Positions 10,541 to 20,045 of a stretch of DNA of 36,961 nucleotides are shown here, piece after piece (positions within the stretch are counted from its first letter, which is position 1; each line of letters begins with the position of its first letter). The DNA is from Promethearchaeota archaeon (GTDB lineage Archaea; Asgardarchaeota; Lokiarchaeia; Sigyniarchaeales; SOKP01), in contig SDNL01000004.1 in NCBI GenBank assembly GCA_004524365.1, positions 1 to 36,961 of the forward strand, written 5' to 3'. The notes under the pieces were generated by a model. That model was not told where the DNA came from. It saw nothing but the letters and a program-made list of their open reading frames with translations, and searched no databases. The position numbers were made by a program, and so were the translations under genes.

Positions 10541-10991
10541 CTTGTGAGCTCAAATTTGTTTTATGCTTCATTCTAGTATCTAATGCTTTTATATATTCTT
10601 AAGATCAAATAAGAAGAAATTTAACCTTAACCGCTCAATGCTTTAGATAAAAACGATAATATTAATAAAATAAAAAATTTGTGTGTTTTAAATGTTTGTA
10701 TATTAAAACATTAGATCTATTTTTTTTATCGGATTTCAGTTTTGTATTAGTTATATAACAAAAAATAGTTACATAATTCCTTAAATTATCGGTTTTTACC
10801 ATCTTATTTATATGATTTATTTGGCTGAAATATAAAATAAAAATTTAAAAATAATAATTGGTCTCTCTAATTTTTATAAATCTTAATGATATATTATGTT
10901 TTAATATTAATTAGATTAATATATATATTAATTTTGTTTTTTTTATATTAATAATAACACGAATTAATTTTTGTTTAGATGGGTTTTTTTT

Positions 10992-11396
10992 ATGAAAGTA
11001 TTGAGAGATATATGGATTTTGGATAAAGCGGGAATCGTAGTATTTCACCGTACATTTGAGGAATTAGATGCTCAGTTATTTGGGGGTCTCATGTCCGCAT
11101 TGAACTCTTTTTCCAAAAACTTATCTGAAGAAGGACTTACTAGTTTTGAATTATCCGATAAACGATTTGCCATATATCGACGAAGTGAATTCTTATTTGT
11201 GGGAAATTCAGCCAATAAAATAAAGGAAAAAAGAATTTTTCAAGAATTAGAAGTAATAGCAGACAAATTTTTTCAAATCTATGGGACTATTTTAGATAAA
11301 TGGCAAGGAGATATTAATGTTTTCTCCAACTTCGAAAATCATATAGAGGATTCTCTTGAGGGGACAATAAATAAATTTGAAAAGGCTTTTTGGTAA
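10992..11396 (+). CDS. Longin-like domain small protein (Asgard eukaryotic-signature type)
   Basis: DIWILDKAGIVVFHRTFEELDAQLFGGLMSALNSFSKNL...FELSDKRFAIYRRSEFLFVGNS pattern (beta-beta-alpha-beta-beta-beta-alpha); ATG at 10992. Confidence 0.65.
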   Translation: MKVLRDIWILDKAGIVVFHRTFEELDAQLFGGLMSALNSFSKNLSEEGLTSFELSDKRFAIYRRSEFLFVGNSANKIKEKRIFQELEVIADKFFQIYGTILDKWQGDINVFSNFENHIEDSLEGTINKFEKAFW

Positions 11397-11404
11397 GTCT
11401 TTAG

Positions 11405-11890
11405 CTAAATTTTAATTGCTATTTTAGAACTTGAGGTATATTTATAAATATTAACATCTCTAACAGGTTCAATTTTTCCAATTAGATGATTTAATTCGTT
11501 TAATTGATCCTCCGTTGAATCAAGCAATGAAAAAAAGATGCCAAAATAGCAAAGTTCATTAGTTTTACAAAATCCTGTCGATGTAAGGATATTGTTTACT
11601 TTTTTTTTAATAATTTGAAGACATTTATGTAATAATTCTGGCAGAATTTTCGGAGTTTCGACTTCTAATAAGAATACCGGATCATTTTCGGTTGGGAATA
11701 AGCAAAAATGGATATGATTTTCATGTCCATGCTTTTCTTTTTCAATTGAAGTAGTTAGGAAATAATAATTAAATTTTTTAATTCCTAAGTCCTCTTGTAA
11801 ACTTTTGGGTAGGTTCCATCTTTTTATTTGCTCTTTTTCGTATAAACGACCTTGGAAATGATCAAGAATAGTTTTTTCCTTTTTTTCCAT
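11405..11890 (-). CDS. Conserved hypothetical protein, possible ACT-like C-terminal half
   Basis: 161-aa ORF with alternating hydrophobic pattern; no recognised catalytic motif. Confidence 0.5.
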   Translation of the reverse strand: MEKKEKTILDHFQGRLYEKEQIKRWNLPKSLQEDLGIKKFNYYFLTTSIEKEKHGHENHIHFCLFPTENDPVFLLEVETPKILPELLHKCLQIIKKKVNNILTSTGFCKTNELCYFGIFFSLLDSTEDQLNELNHLIGKIEPVRDVNIYKYTSSSKIAIKI

Positions 11891-11960
11891 ATCTCAAAAT
11901 CACTCTTTAAATTTTCTCTATTCTACTAATAAAATATTATAGAAACCATAAAAACATAAT

Positions 11961-12797
11961 TCATTTTTCCACTCTTTTTCTTTCCAAATCCATTGAATCA
12001 AGATCGATTACGACATAAACCAGATATTCTTCGTTGTGATTTGATTGCCCTGGTTGTATAGATATTGTATCCTTTATTTTAGTACACCAAACATTATATA
12101 TAGAAGGGCTTTCATGAATATGTCCATGTAAAGAAATTAGAGGTTGATGAGTTTTTAAAAATTCATATATTGCTTCAGATCCCACTTTGCTTTTATCAGC
12201 ACATACATCAAGTAAAACATTTGCTGGGGGCATATGAATTACATAAATAGCTTTATCCATATTTTCAGGCAACTTTAAAGCTTCTAGCTCATTTTCAATA
12301 GTAGGAAGTTGGGTTGCATAGCCAATCCAATCATCAATTTTTTTTAACCCCTTTTCTGTTGATATAAAGGCTTTTCCAATTTGCATGGGAAATATAAAAT
12401 TATCCTTGTCCATTCTCGCCCTGTCCTTAAGCCCAAAAGGTAAGTCTGTAACCCAATTCATTCCGATAAATTCAAACCCATTAATTTTATAGAGCTTCTG
12501 GGCAATATTCTGAATATAGTCATATTCATCTGCTACTTCATTTATTAATTTATCATTAGCAATTAAATCATCATTCCCGGTTATGAATAAATAGTGAATA
12601 CCTTCTTTTTCATATAATTGGAAATGGTTGTCGAGAAAATTCTCAATAAACTCATCTTGAATGAAAAAGTTTGGACGAGTAGGAAGCATATCTCCCCCGT
12701 TTATTACAATATCAATTTCGGAAGCTTTAGCGATCTGAAGGATGCGTTCATATTTCCATTTAACTCCATGTATGTCCGTGACGTATAATAGTTTCAT
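11961..12797 (-). CDS. Calcineurin-like metallophosphoesterase
   Basis: LLYVTDIHG, NGGDMLP, FITGNDD, SLHGHIH motifs; start trimmed to MKLLYV. Confidence 0.88.
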   Translation of the reverse strand: MKLLYVTDIHGVKWKYERILQIAKASEIDIVINGGDMLPTRPNFFIQDEFIENFLDNHFQLYEKEGIHYLFITGNDDLIANDKLINEVADEYDYIQNIAQKLYKINGFEFIGMNWVTDLPFGLKDRARMDKDNFIFPMQIGKAFISTEKGLKKIDDWIGYATQLPTIENELEALKLPENMDKAIYVIHMPPANVLLDVCADKSKVGSEAIYEFLKTHQPLISLHGHIHESPSIYNVWCTKIKDTISIQPGQSNHNEEYLVYVVIDLDSMDLERKRVEK

Positions 12798-12831
12798 TAT
12801 TTTCTTATTATATTTCATTAATAAAATATTT

Positions 12832-12851
12832 TTTAATCTAACTAGATTAAA
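12832..12851. promoter_or_regulatory. Perfect 9-bp inverted repeat TTTAATCTA-AC-TAGATTAAA in a divergent promoter
   Basis: Palindrome read directly between divergent genes (12797- and 12887+). Confidence 0.5.
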
Positions 12852-12886
12852 TAGATCAAATTAAAAAAATTGATTAAAGCTAGAAA

Positions 12887-13249
12887 ATGTCCACAGATAC
12901 TGCAATAGGAATGGTTTTTTTATATAATAAGGAAGAAGGCTCCCCAGATAAAGTTTCAGAGGAATTAAGTAAATATTTCTCCGAGATCACGAAACATATG
13001 GTAAATCAAGATTTATTGGGGTTACCCGCATTAAAAGAAATTATGGATGAGAAAAAGATTTATTGGGGGGGCATTAAAAAGGATTTCGAACAAACTCTGG
13101 GAGATAATGAAGCTATAGGAAGTATTGCTTGGGAAGTTTTTAATCAACATTCTGGAATTACCCCTTCTGATGAAGTAAAAGTTCTGATTTATGATGAAGA
13201 TCAAGCTCCATGGAAGTTTACTCTTATGGCGTGCGTATTATATAAATAA
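12887..13249 (+). CDS. Hypothetical protein, acidic, 120 aa
   Basis: Complete ORF, ordinary composition, no recognised family. Confidence 0.6.
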   Translation: MSTDTAIGMVFLYNKEEGSPDKVSEELSKYFSEITKHMVNQDLLGLPALKEIMDEKKIYWGGIKKDFEQTLGDNEAIGSIAWEVFNQHSGITPSDEVKVLIYDEDQAPWKFTLMACVLYK

Positions 13250-13557
13250 AATTTTTATTATTTCAAATATCTAATTTTTTTATTTTGTAAGAGAAATTCG
13301 TCTATTTAAGTTTCTTTCTACCTTAATCTTTTATGTTCTAAACCATTATTTTTATCATTCCAATGTGAATTTGTACCAATTATAAGATTTGAACAAAAAA
13401 GACTTTAAGAATATAAATTGTTAAATATGATTCTTAATTTAATTAAAAATATTTATACGGTTGATGTTAACTCTAATTATGTTATTAATTGGATTGTATA
13501 ACGTTTAGAATTAAATTAGCGAATCATATAAAGTAAAAAAAATTAATGATGTGAGAA

Positions 13558-14046
13558 ATGATGTCAGACAAGGTAAAGAAAAAATTAAGTCTTAGTATGA
13601 AGGGACAAGGGGAAAATATAAAGAGAAGTCTATTCAAAAGTATCGTATACCGAATCATCACAGTATTTTTAGGAATTTTAACAGCATTAATCGTTACGGG
13701 GGACATTTACCAGGCCCTAAGCTTAGGTATTGCTACTGAATTTGTTCAATTCATTAATTATTTTATATTTGAGACTATTTGGAGTTATTATGAAAGACAA
13801 CGACTTCGTCAAAAGTTTAGAAAAGAGTTTCTGGAAAGAGAAATTGAATTAAAAGTGAATTACAGTTCGATTAAAGAGCTTTCTTATGAACTTAGTCGAT
13901 TAGATACATTTGTTAAGTCAATATATACAGCAATTTTAAACTTTTATGACGGATTATTAGAAAACGAGGATTTAAAAGAATTGCACGAGGAGCTTTCAAA
14001 ACATAGAGAATATTTTGTTAAAGCCCACGCTGGTCGCGACTTTTGA
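13558..14046 (+). CDS. DUF2061-family membrane protein with C-terminal helical extension
   Basis: SLFKSIVYRIITVFLGILTALIVTGDIYQALSLGIATEFVQFINYFIFETIWSY matches the DUF2061 pattern. Confidence 0.7.
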   Translation: MMSDKVKKKLSLSMKGQGENIKRSLFKSIVYRIITVFLGILTALIVTGDIYQALSLGIATEFVQFINYFIFETIWSYYERQRLRQKFRKEFLEREIELKVNYSSIKELSYELSRLDTFVKSIYTAILNFYDGLLENEDLKELHEELSKHREYFVKAHAGRDF

Positions 14047-14111
14047 AGAACATAGACTTGAATATAATATATTTACGTATTTATAAAATATAAAAAAAAA
14101 AATTTAAGATA

Positions 14112-16889
14112 TTAGATTTCTAATTTCTGCTTTTCAAGTGTGAGTTCGAATGCTTCTTCCATCCCCTCATCATAGACTCCAATTGAGAATTTATTATGCA
14201 GGGGACTTATTTTCGCACCAATTTCGGCAGATTTATAGATCCCTCTGGCAAATTGTTTGATTAATGGAAGGGTCACCATTTCTGAAGCTTTTTCAAATTC
14301 CTTCAATGTATTGTCATCATATCCTCCCAATAACCCGTCCAAGAATGCATAAAAGAACACGAATAGGAATACTCCTACTATAAATATGAGTGCAGTGTTA
14401 ATCAATTTATCTCCCAAATCAATATTAAAAACTAAATTGCCTAAGAAATAGAGAACTATAAAATTAATGAATGCTGATACAATGGGTGTTATGAAAGTCT
14501 TGAAAGGATAGAGTTTATAATCTGAGATTATACGTTTGACTAAAATCCACGCAACAATATCTTTTGTAAGCACTGCGGGCCAGTAGGCAATTATTACAAA
14601 TCTCATATCATGACTTATGATAAGCAATACCCACATTATTACCCCTCTTATAACTTGCTCTAATATCCAAACTAAGGCTGCCAATCCAGTTTTTCCTGTT
14701 CCTTGGAATACTGCATCCACCAACCATGAATAAATTCCAAAGAAATGAAATATTAATATCAAGGGAAGATATGTGGCTGCGCCACCACCTATTTCTGGTC
14801 CGGCGGCTCCAATTAAAAAGATATTTCCAACAGCAAAAAGCACAGAAAGTAAGAAATACCCGAAATAATTACCCCACCGGAATCCTTGATAAATATACAA
14901 CTTCGTCAATGATTCTTTATCATGATTATAAGATTCGCTATATGCACCCAAAAGTGATTGTCCGTATAGTGTGACAACCTGTATCATCATACCTACTGTC
15001 CAAGCTAATTGATAATATCCCAATTCTGTAGAATAATTTGCAACTAAAAGAGACGTCAATAATGTCTGAATAAACCATCCAATCTGAACAAAAGATTGGC
15101 CAAAAGCCAATTTTGAACCGTAATTCATAGTTTCTTTGAACTCATCTTTAGAAAAGTCAATTCTGAAACAAGTACTTGGTGAATAGCCCAATTTCTTAAA
15201 AATGGTCAAGCTGAAGAAAAAGGTAGCCCAATAGTCAAAATAGCGGGCAAATGCATAACCAACTCCCGCTCCTAGCGCTTCTCCAATTATGGGGATTGTT
15301 CCACCCCATATTTTTCCAAGATAGCAAAAAATTCCTTGTCCAATTAAAAGCCAGAAAATTTCCCAAGATACATAGGTAATAAGATGAAGATCAGCCCTTT
15401 GAAGCCCTTGGAAGGTAAACATAAATACCAAGAAAAAGCCAGGATATTGAACAAGTGAGAAGATAACGAAAATCCATGTCATGTGTGCTAAATTCGTTAA
15501 GGGAAATATTATTGAACCCAAGAACGCAAAGATAAAGACTTGCACCAAACCAGTGAACAATTGCCACCAAACAAAGATTTGAATATAGTGTATCGCTTTT
15601 TCTGGTTGATGTATCCTATATTCGGCAAAATGTTTGGCTAGACTGAAGGATGTTCCAAAATCAAATAAGAGCCAAGCGATCTGGAAGAGATTATAAGCAA
15701 AATTATACCATCCCGAAGCTTGTGCATATGCCTCGCCTAATAGCATAGGGAGAAGGAATGAAGTTAGAAGAAGTTGAGGGATAACTAAAATTAAGCCAAT
15801 AAAGAATGTGAATAAAAACCCACCAACTTGACGATGAATACCTAGTATTTCCCAGTCATCCTTTAAGTCCTCTCTTCCCTTTTCTTCTATCTTCTTTATT
15901 AATTCTTCTCGTTCAGTTATTTCAGCCTTTCTTTCCTCTTCAGCCCTCTGTTTGAGAGTCTCAATAGTTTCTTTATCCATTGTAGATCTCGATTTTTTCC
16001 GTACTGTAATAAAGAGTGCAATAGCAAGACAACCCAATACTACAACAATTATCAATAATATAATTTGATCCATAAAATGGGGTACTGGTGAATATGCCCA
16101 TTGAGCATAAGATTCAATGGGCTCTCCTAAAGTCTCCAAGCTAAGTCCATATAGGAGATAATTAAAATATGGCCATATTATAAACTCATAGTTGTACTGC
16201 TCCGTAGAGTCTCCTTCCAACCATGCTGAAAATAATGAAATTTTTCCAGTTCCCTTTTGTTTTTCCACAATGAAAGGCTTTCTATATGCTTCACGGTTTA
16301 AACTCTTATCCGAACGATAGACATCAATAATTCTATTGACAGATTCATTCAATTCATCCAAATCTAATAAACTCATTGTTTCAGGTTTTATATCCGGTGC
16401 AGAATTCCAATCTATATTTCCACTAATTGCTTTCGAAGAGGATCTGATTAATGAAAGCATATTTTGACTATTATTTGAAAGTGTTGCGGTTGGTTTGATG
16501 AGATCTAATTCTTTTAATAGGGTATCATTTTTTTGGAGAGTTGGACCCATAAAAATCATTAAGCCCTTACCACCATCAACATATGTTTCAATCAAATTAA
16601 TTTCAGAAGAACTTAAATTCGCATCAAATAAAACAACTAAATCATATAAAGCAAGACTTGGTAAAGCCTCGCTATCATCTATCTTACTTATATTAAAGCG
16701 GTTATCAATATGTAATCGTTCATAAAAGTACGAATCGTCTCCATTAGAAACGACTAAAACATCATATCGGCTCCCAGATTGTCCTACTGAAGGTGTGAGA
16801 AATAAAAAGAAAAATGTTCCGCCAGTCAAAATCAATGTAATGATACAAATAATAATTAACGTCGATTTTCCGTTTTTTAGTTTCAACAT
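14112..16889 (-). CDS. GATase-like extracytoplasmic domain + TM + coiled coil + MATE/Wzx-like polysaccharide flippase fusion (925 aa)
   Basis: N-terminal TM then YDVLVVSNG...YDLVVLFDANLSSSEINLIETYVDGGKGLMIFMGP; TM near residue 280; charged KETIETLKQRAEEERKAEITEREELIKKIEEKGREDL helix; then about 12-14 TM segments. Confidence 0.7.
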   Translation of the reverse strand: MLKLKNGKSTLIIICIITLILTGGTFFFLFLTPSVGQSGSRYDVLVVSNGDDSYFYERLHIDNRFNISKIDDSEALPSLALYDLVVLFDANLSSSEINLIETYVDGGKGLMIFMGPTLQKNDTLLKELDLIKPTATLSNNSQNMLSLIRSSSKAISGNIDWNSAPDIKPETMSLLDLDELNESVNRIIDVYRSDKSLNREAYRKPFIVEKQKGTGKISLFSAWLEGDSTEQYNYEFIIWPYFNYLLYGLSLETLGEPIESYAQWAYSPVPHFMDQIILLIIVVVLGCLAIALFITVRKKSRSTMDKETIETLKQRAEEERKAEITEREELIKKIEEKGREDLKDDWEILGIHRQVGGFLFTFFIGLILVIPQLLLTSFLLPMLLGEAYAQASGWYNFAYNLFQIAWLLFDFGTSFSLAKHFAEYRIHQPEKAIHYIQIFVWWQLFTGLVQVFIFAFLGSIIFPLTNLAHMTWIFVIFSLVQYPGFFLVFMFTFQGLQRADLHLITYVSWEIFWLLIGQGIFCYLGKIWGGTIPIIGEALGAGVGYAFARYFDYWATFFFSLTIFKKLGYSPSTCFRIDFSKDEFKETMNYGSKLAFGQSFVQIGWFIQTLLTSLLVANYSTELGYYQLAWTVGMMIQVVTLYGQSLLGAYSESYNHDKESLTKLYIYQGFRWGNYFGYFLLSVLFAVGNIFLIGAAGPEIGGGAATYLPLILIFHFFGIYSWLVDAVFQGTGKTGLAALVWILEQVIRGVIMWVLLIISHDMRFVIIAYWPAVLTKDIVAWILVKRIISDYKLYPFKTFITPIVSAFINFIVLYFLGNLVFNIDLGDKLINTALIFIVGVFLFVFFYAFLDGLLGGYDDNTLKEFEKASEMVTLPLIKQFARGIYKSAEIGAKISPLHNKFSIGVYDEGMEEAFELTLEKQKLEI

Positions 16890-17119
16890 TATAATATTTT
16901 TTATTTTTTGTATTTATTTGTAAATTTTAATATAAATTGGATTAATTACTTTATAAATTTTTATGATTATAATTAAGAATAGTAAATCATTAAAAACACA
17001 TTTTTAGGGATTGAATAGCTAAATTTTGAGATATAAAAAAGAGTTTTTAATGGATTTTAAAAAAATGTTTAGGAATTTTGACGTACAAAGTAAAAGATTG
17101 AATCTTTATATTGAATCTA

Positions 17120-17764
17120 TTAATCTTCGTTGGTTCCAATATACTTTCTGACAACTTTCCCATTAGGTTCAGTTTCCTCAAATAAAATGGCTGAAAATTT
17201 ATATACTTTCGTACTTTCATCCTTCCAAGAATCTTTTGGAAGCCAAGCTTTCCGACAAGTCTGCTCTAAGAACGTTTTCTTATCCCAATCTCGATCATGA
17301 TCGACTGGCACTTGCGGGAGTAGTAAACCTCGTCGCATTCCCCGTTCAATAATAAGCCCATCTCTTCCAATTTGTATTTGTTCCAAATATTCCTGGGGAT
17401 TATCAACATCCATTAATTCTGGGGGCGTTAAAATTGATAATTCAATGGTCAGTTTATCCAATTCCTCAAGAGATACAGATGGGAATCGTGGATCCTCAGT
17501 CGCAGAACTTACTGAAACCTTATGTACAGTTTCATAAAGTGGGAATTTAGGTTCTATATGGCCGATACAACCTCTTAACGGATTTCCGCTTATTCCAATT
17601 TTATTTAACGTAACAAAAGCTCCATATTTTTCTCCAAATTTCTTCTTTATCTTATCTGGAACTATCATTCGTTTATTTGTTTTCAAATAATTTTTAATAT
17701 TATCTCTTGCGAATTTTATTAATAATTCCCCATCCTCTCTTGTAAATTTCTCATCCTCTAACAT
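17120..17764 (-). CDS. AMMECR1-domain protein
   Basis: GNPLRGCIGHIEP, SSATEDPRFPSVSLEELDKLTIELSILTPPELM. Confidence 0.92.
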   Translation of the reverse strand: MLEDEKFTREDGELLIKFARDNIKNYLKTNKRMIVPDKIKKKFGEKYGAFVTLNKIGISGNPLRGCIGHIEPKFPLYETVHKVSVSSATEDPRFPSVSLEELDKLTIELSILTPPELMDVDNPQEYLEQIQIGRDGLIIERGMRRGLLLPQVPVDHDRDWDKKTFLEQTCRKAWLPKDSWKDESTKVYKFSAILFEETEPNGKVVRKYIGTNED

Positions 17765-17889
17765 AATAATTATAAGATATATTGTTTTAATTCTTTAATT
17801 ATTCAATATTACTATGTTCATCTAATTGTATTTTTCAATCGCATTAATATTTTTTGCTTAAAAATTAAATTCCTATATAGTTTTGAATT

Positions 17890-19266
17890 TTAATGAGTTT
17901 TTTTTATAATTCTTCCCGTGGGTTCTTGATCTCTCTTATTTATCTCTATACCTCTTAGGAACACTTTCCAAACTTGGACTTCAGTATAAGAACCATTAAA
18001 TGGGGAAAATTTTGCTTTTGAATAAAATGTTGTAGCTTCTATTGGATATGATGATATTCTATCAATAATAAGTAAATCAGCATCATAGCCTTCTTTGATG
18101 AAACCTTTATTCTTCAAATTAAATCGTTTAGCAGGATTTTCCGAAGCCACAGAAACAAATTTACTAAGTGATAATTGATATTTACAAACTTTATCTAAAA
18201 GCATTAAGGGATACGTTTCAAATCCTGGAAAACCTGACGGAGCCTTATAATAATTTTCGGATTTCTCCTTTATAGTATGGGGCGCATGATCTGTACCAAT
18301 TAAGGATATATTATTTTTATTTAATTGCTCAAATAAAAATCTCGAATGCTCTGGGGCACGAAGAGGTGGTAAAACTTTCCCATAATTCTTATTTTTTAAT
18401 TTTATTTCATTTGAAAGTAATAAATGATGTGGAGTAACTTCAAAACTAATATTTAGAAGAGGATATTTATTTAATGCATCTCTGATTAACACAAAACTAT
18501 CTTTACAACTAATATGACAGAAGTGGACAAGTGGATATTTATCGCCCTTTAAATCTTTATCGGATATAATTGTATAATAGTTTTCCAAGATGAAATTAAC
18601 ATATTTTGCTTCTTTTTTCGGAGGATAAAGTTTATTATGTAATTTTAAAATGTCTATATCTACTTGTTCCTCCTTCATTTCGTGTGTAAGCGGCCAATCT
18701 GGGTGAATAAAGATGGGTTTTTGAAACTCAGATGAAAATCCTAACAGTTGCTGGATATTTTCCGAATCTGTCCAAATTATGGGACTGAGTGGACTTAATG
18801 GATATATTTTAAAGCCGATGACTCCCAATTCTACGATTTCTTTCATTTGATCATAATTAATCTCAGGAGGGATTCCAGCTATAAATCCAACATCAGAAAA
18901 AATATTTTTCTCTGCTTTTTTCATCCATTTTCTCACTTGATATGGACTTGTAGCAGGTGGTACAGTATTTGGCATATTAAATATCGTAGTTATTCCAGAA
19001 TAGGCAGCAGCTTTAGTACCCGTCTGAAAGGTTTCTTTATAACTTTGTCCCATATCACGTAAATGTGCATGAATATCAATAATTCCAGGTAATATTATCT
19101 TGTTTTTACAATCAATAATTTGGTTATCTTGGTTTTTCCTCTTCAATTCCTCAAGAGATTCAGGTTGGGAATCAAATCTTATATGGCTAATTATTCCTGA
19201 TTCGATTAAAATGATTCCTTTCCTTAACGTACCTTCATTGTATATTTTCCCATTCTTTAGAATCAT
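17890..19266 (-). CDS. pyrC: Dihydroorotase
   Basis: GIIDIHAHLRDMGQSYKETFQTGTKAAAYSGITTIFNMPNT, GTDHAPHT, SGFPGFET. Confidence 0.88.
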   Translation of the reverse strand: MILKNGKIYNEGTLRKGIILIESGIISHIRFDSQPESLEELKRKNQDNQIIDCKNKIILPGIIDIHAHLRDMGQSYKETFQTGTKAAAYSGITTIFNMPNTVPPATSPYQVRKWMKKAEKNIFSDVGFIAGIPPEINYDQMKEIVELGVIGFKIYPLSPLSPIIWTDSENIQQLLGFSSEFQKPIFIHPDWPLTHEMKEEQVDIDILKLHNKLYPPKKEAKYVNFILENYYTIISDKDLKGDKYPLVHFCHISCKDSFVLIRDALNKYPLLNISFEVTPHHLLLSNEIKLKNKNYGKVLPPLRAPEHSRFLFEQLNKNNISLIGTDHAPHTIKEKSENYYKAPSGFPGFETYPLMLLDKVCKYQLSLSKFVSVASENPAKRFNLKNKGFIKEGYDADLLIIDRISSYPIEATTFYSKAKFSPFNGSYTEVQVWKVFLRGIEINKRDQEPTGRIIKKTH

Positions 19267-19276
19267 AATATCTAAC

Positions 19277-19909
19277 TCATTTCATATTTTTATTATCAAT
19301 CCAATAATTAATCATTAAAATTTGATCTTCTATTTTTTTGATATTGTTTAATATTAATTGTTTTATGTTTATATTTTCGTAGAGAGAATGGTTTAAAAGG
19401 AATTTTGAAGTTGACATATCGTATAAAGATAAAATATATATACCTTCCTTATCAAGCATCTGTTTATCAATTACGTGTAATTTTTGATCATCTATAACAG
19501 ATCTCTCTTTATCATCAATCACATAAATATTTTTATCATTTAATTCCCAAAGTTCTTTAAAAAATGAATTAAAATCACTAAATCGTTTTAAATAAATCCC
19601 GGGCGTAGATTCTCTCCATATATTCATATTTATTCTTAATTCTCGCTTTTGTAAGGCTTTCTGTAATAAAAGAGCTTGAGAACGCTCATCTGGCCCTAAA
19701 AAACGTAATTGCGAACCAATAAATTTCACGCAAATATTATTTCTAATAAAATATATATAGAAATCATTATATTTTCTTATTGCATAAGATAAACAAAAAC
19801 ATGTCCTTAGACAGCAACAAATTTGATAAATTTCATCTGGACAGAAACCACGGTCGATATCTTTTTTGGTATATTCCGTGATTTTTTTGCTTAAAAGTAA
19901 GAATTTCAT
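19277..19909 (-). CDS. Divergent TrmY-like (DUF358/SPOUT) protein
   Basis: CVKFIGSQLRFLGPDERSQALLLQKAL and ESTPGIYLKR match TrmY; C-terminal SAM-knot motif not present. Confidence 0.65.
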   Translation of the reverse strand: MKFLLLSKKITEYTKKDIDRGFCPDEIYQICCCLRTCFCLSYAIRKYNDFYIYFIRNNICVKFIGSQLRFLGPDERSQALLLQKALQKRELRINMNIWRESTPGIYLKRFSDFNSFFKELWELNDKNIYVIDDKERSVIDDQKLHVIDKQMLDKEGIYILSLYDMSTSKFLLNHSLYENINIKQLILNNIKKIEDQILMINYWIDNKNMK

Positions 19910-20045
19910 AGCTTCGTTTCTAAAGATTATAAAGTATTATTATTATTAAAAATCATATTTTTAACAGAGTATAGGGAAACAAAATTTTTTTATACTTTAA
20001 TTTTTATACTCTTATTAATAAGTATTTATCTATAACAGATTTAAA

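Noticed and set aside
12690-12706. atctcccccgtttatta resembles the IS605-like motif on the minus strand
   Set aside because: It lies inside the metallophosphoesterase CDS and encodes the conserved NGGDML motif; coincidence.
13405-13437. Inverted repeat TTAAGAAT-(17)-ATTCTTAA upstream of the DUF2061 gene
   Set aside because: Arms are AT-rich with a long loop; plausible by chance at this composition.
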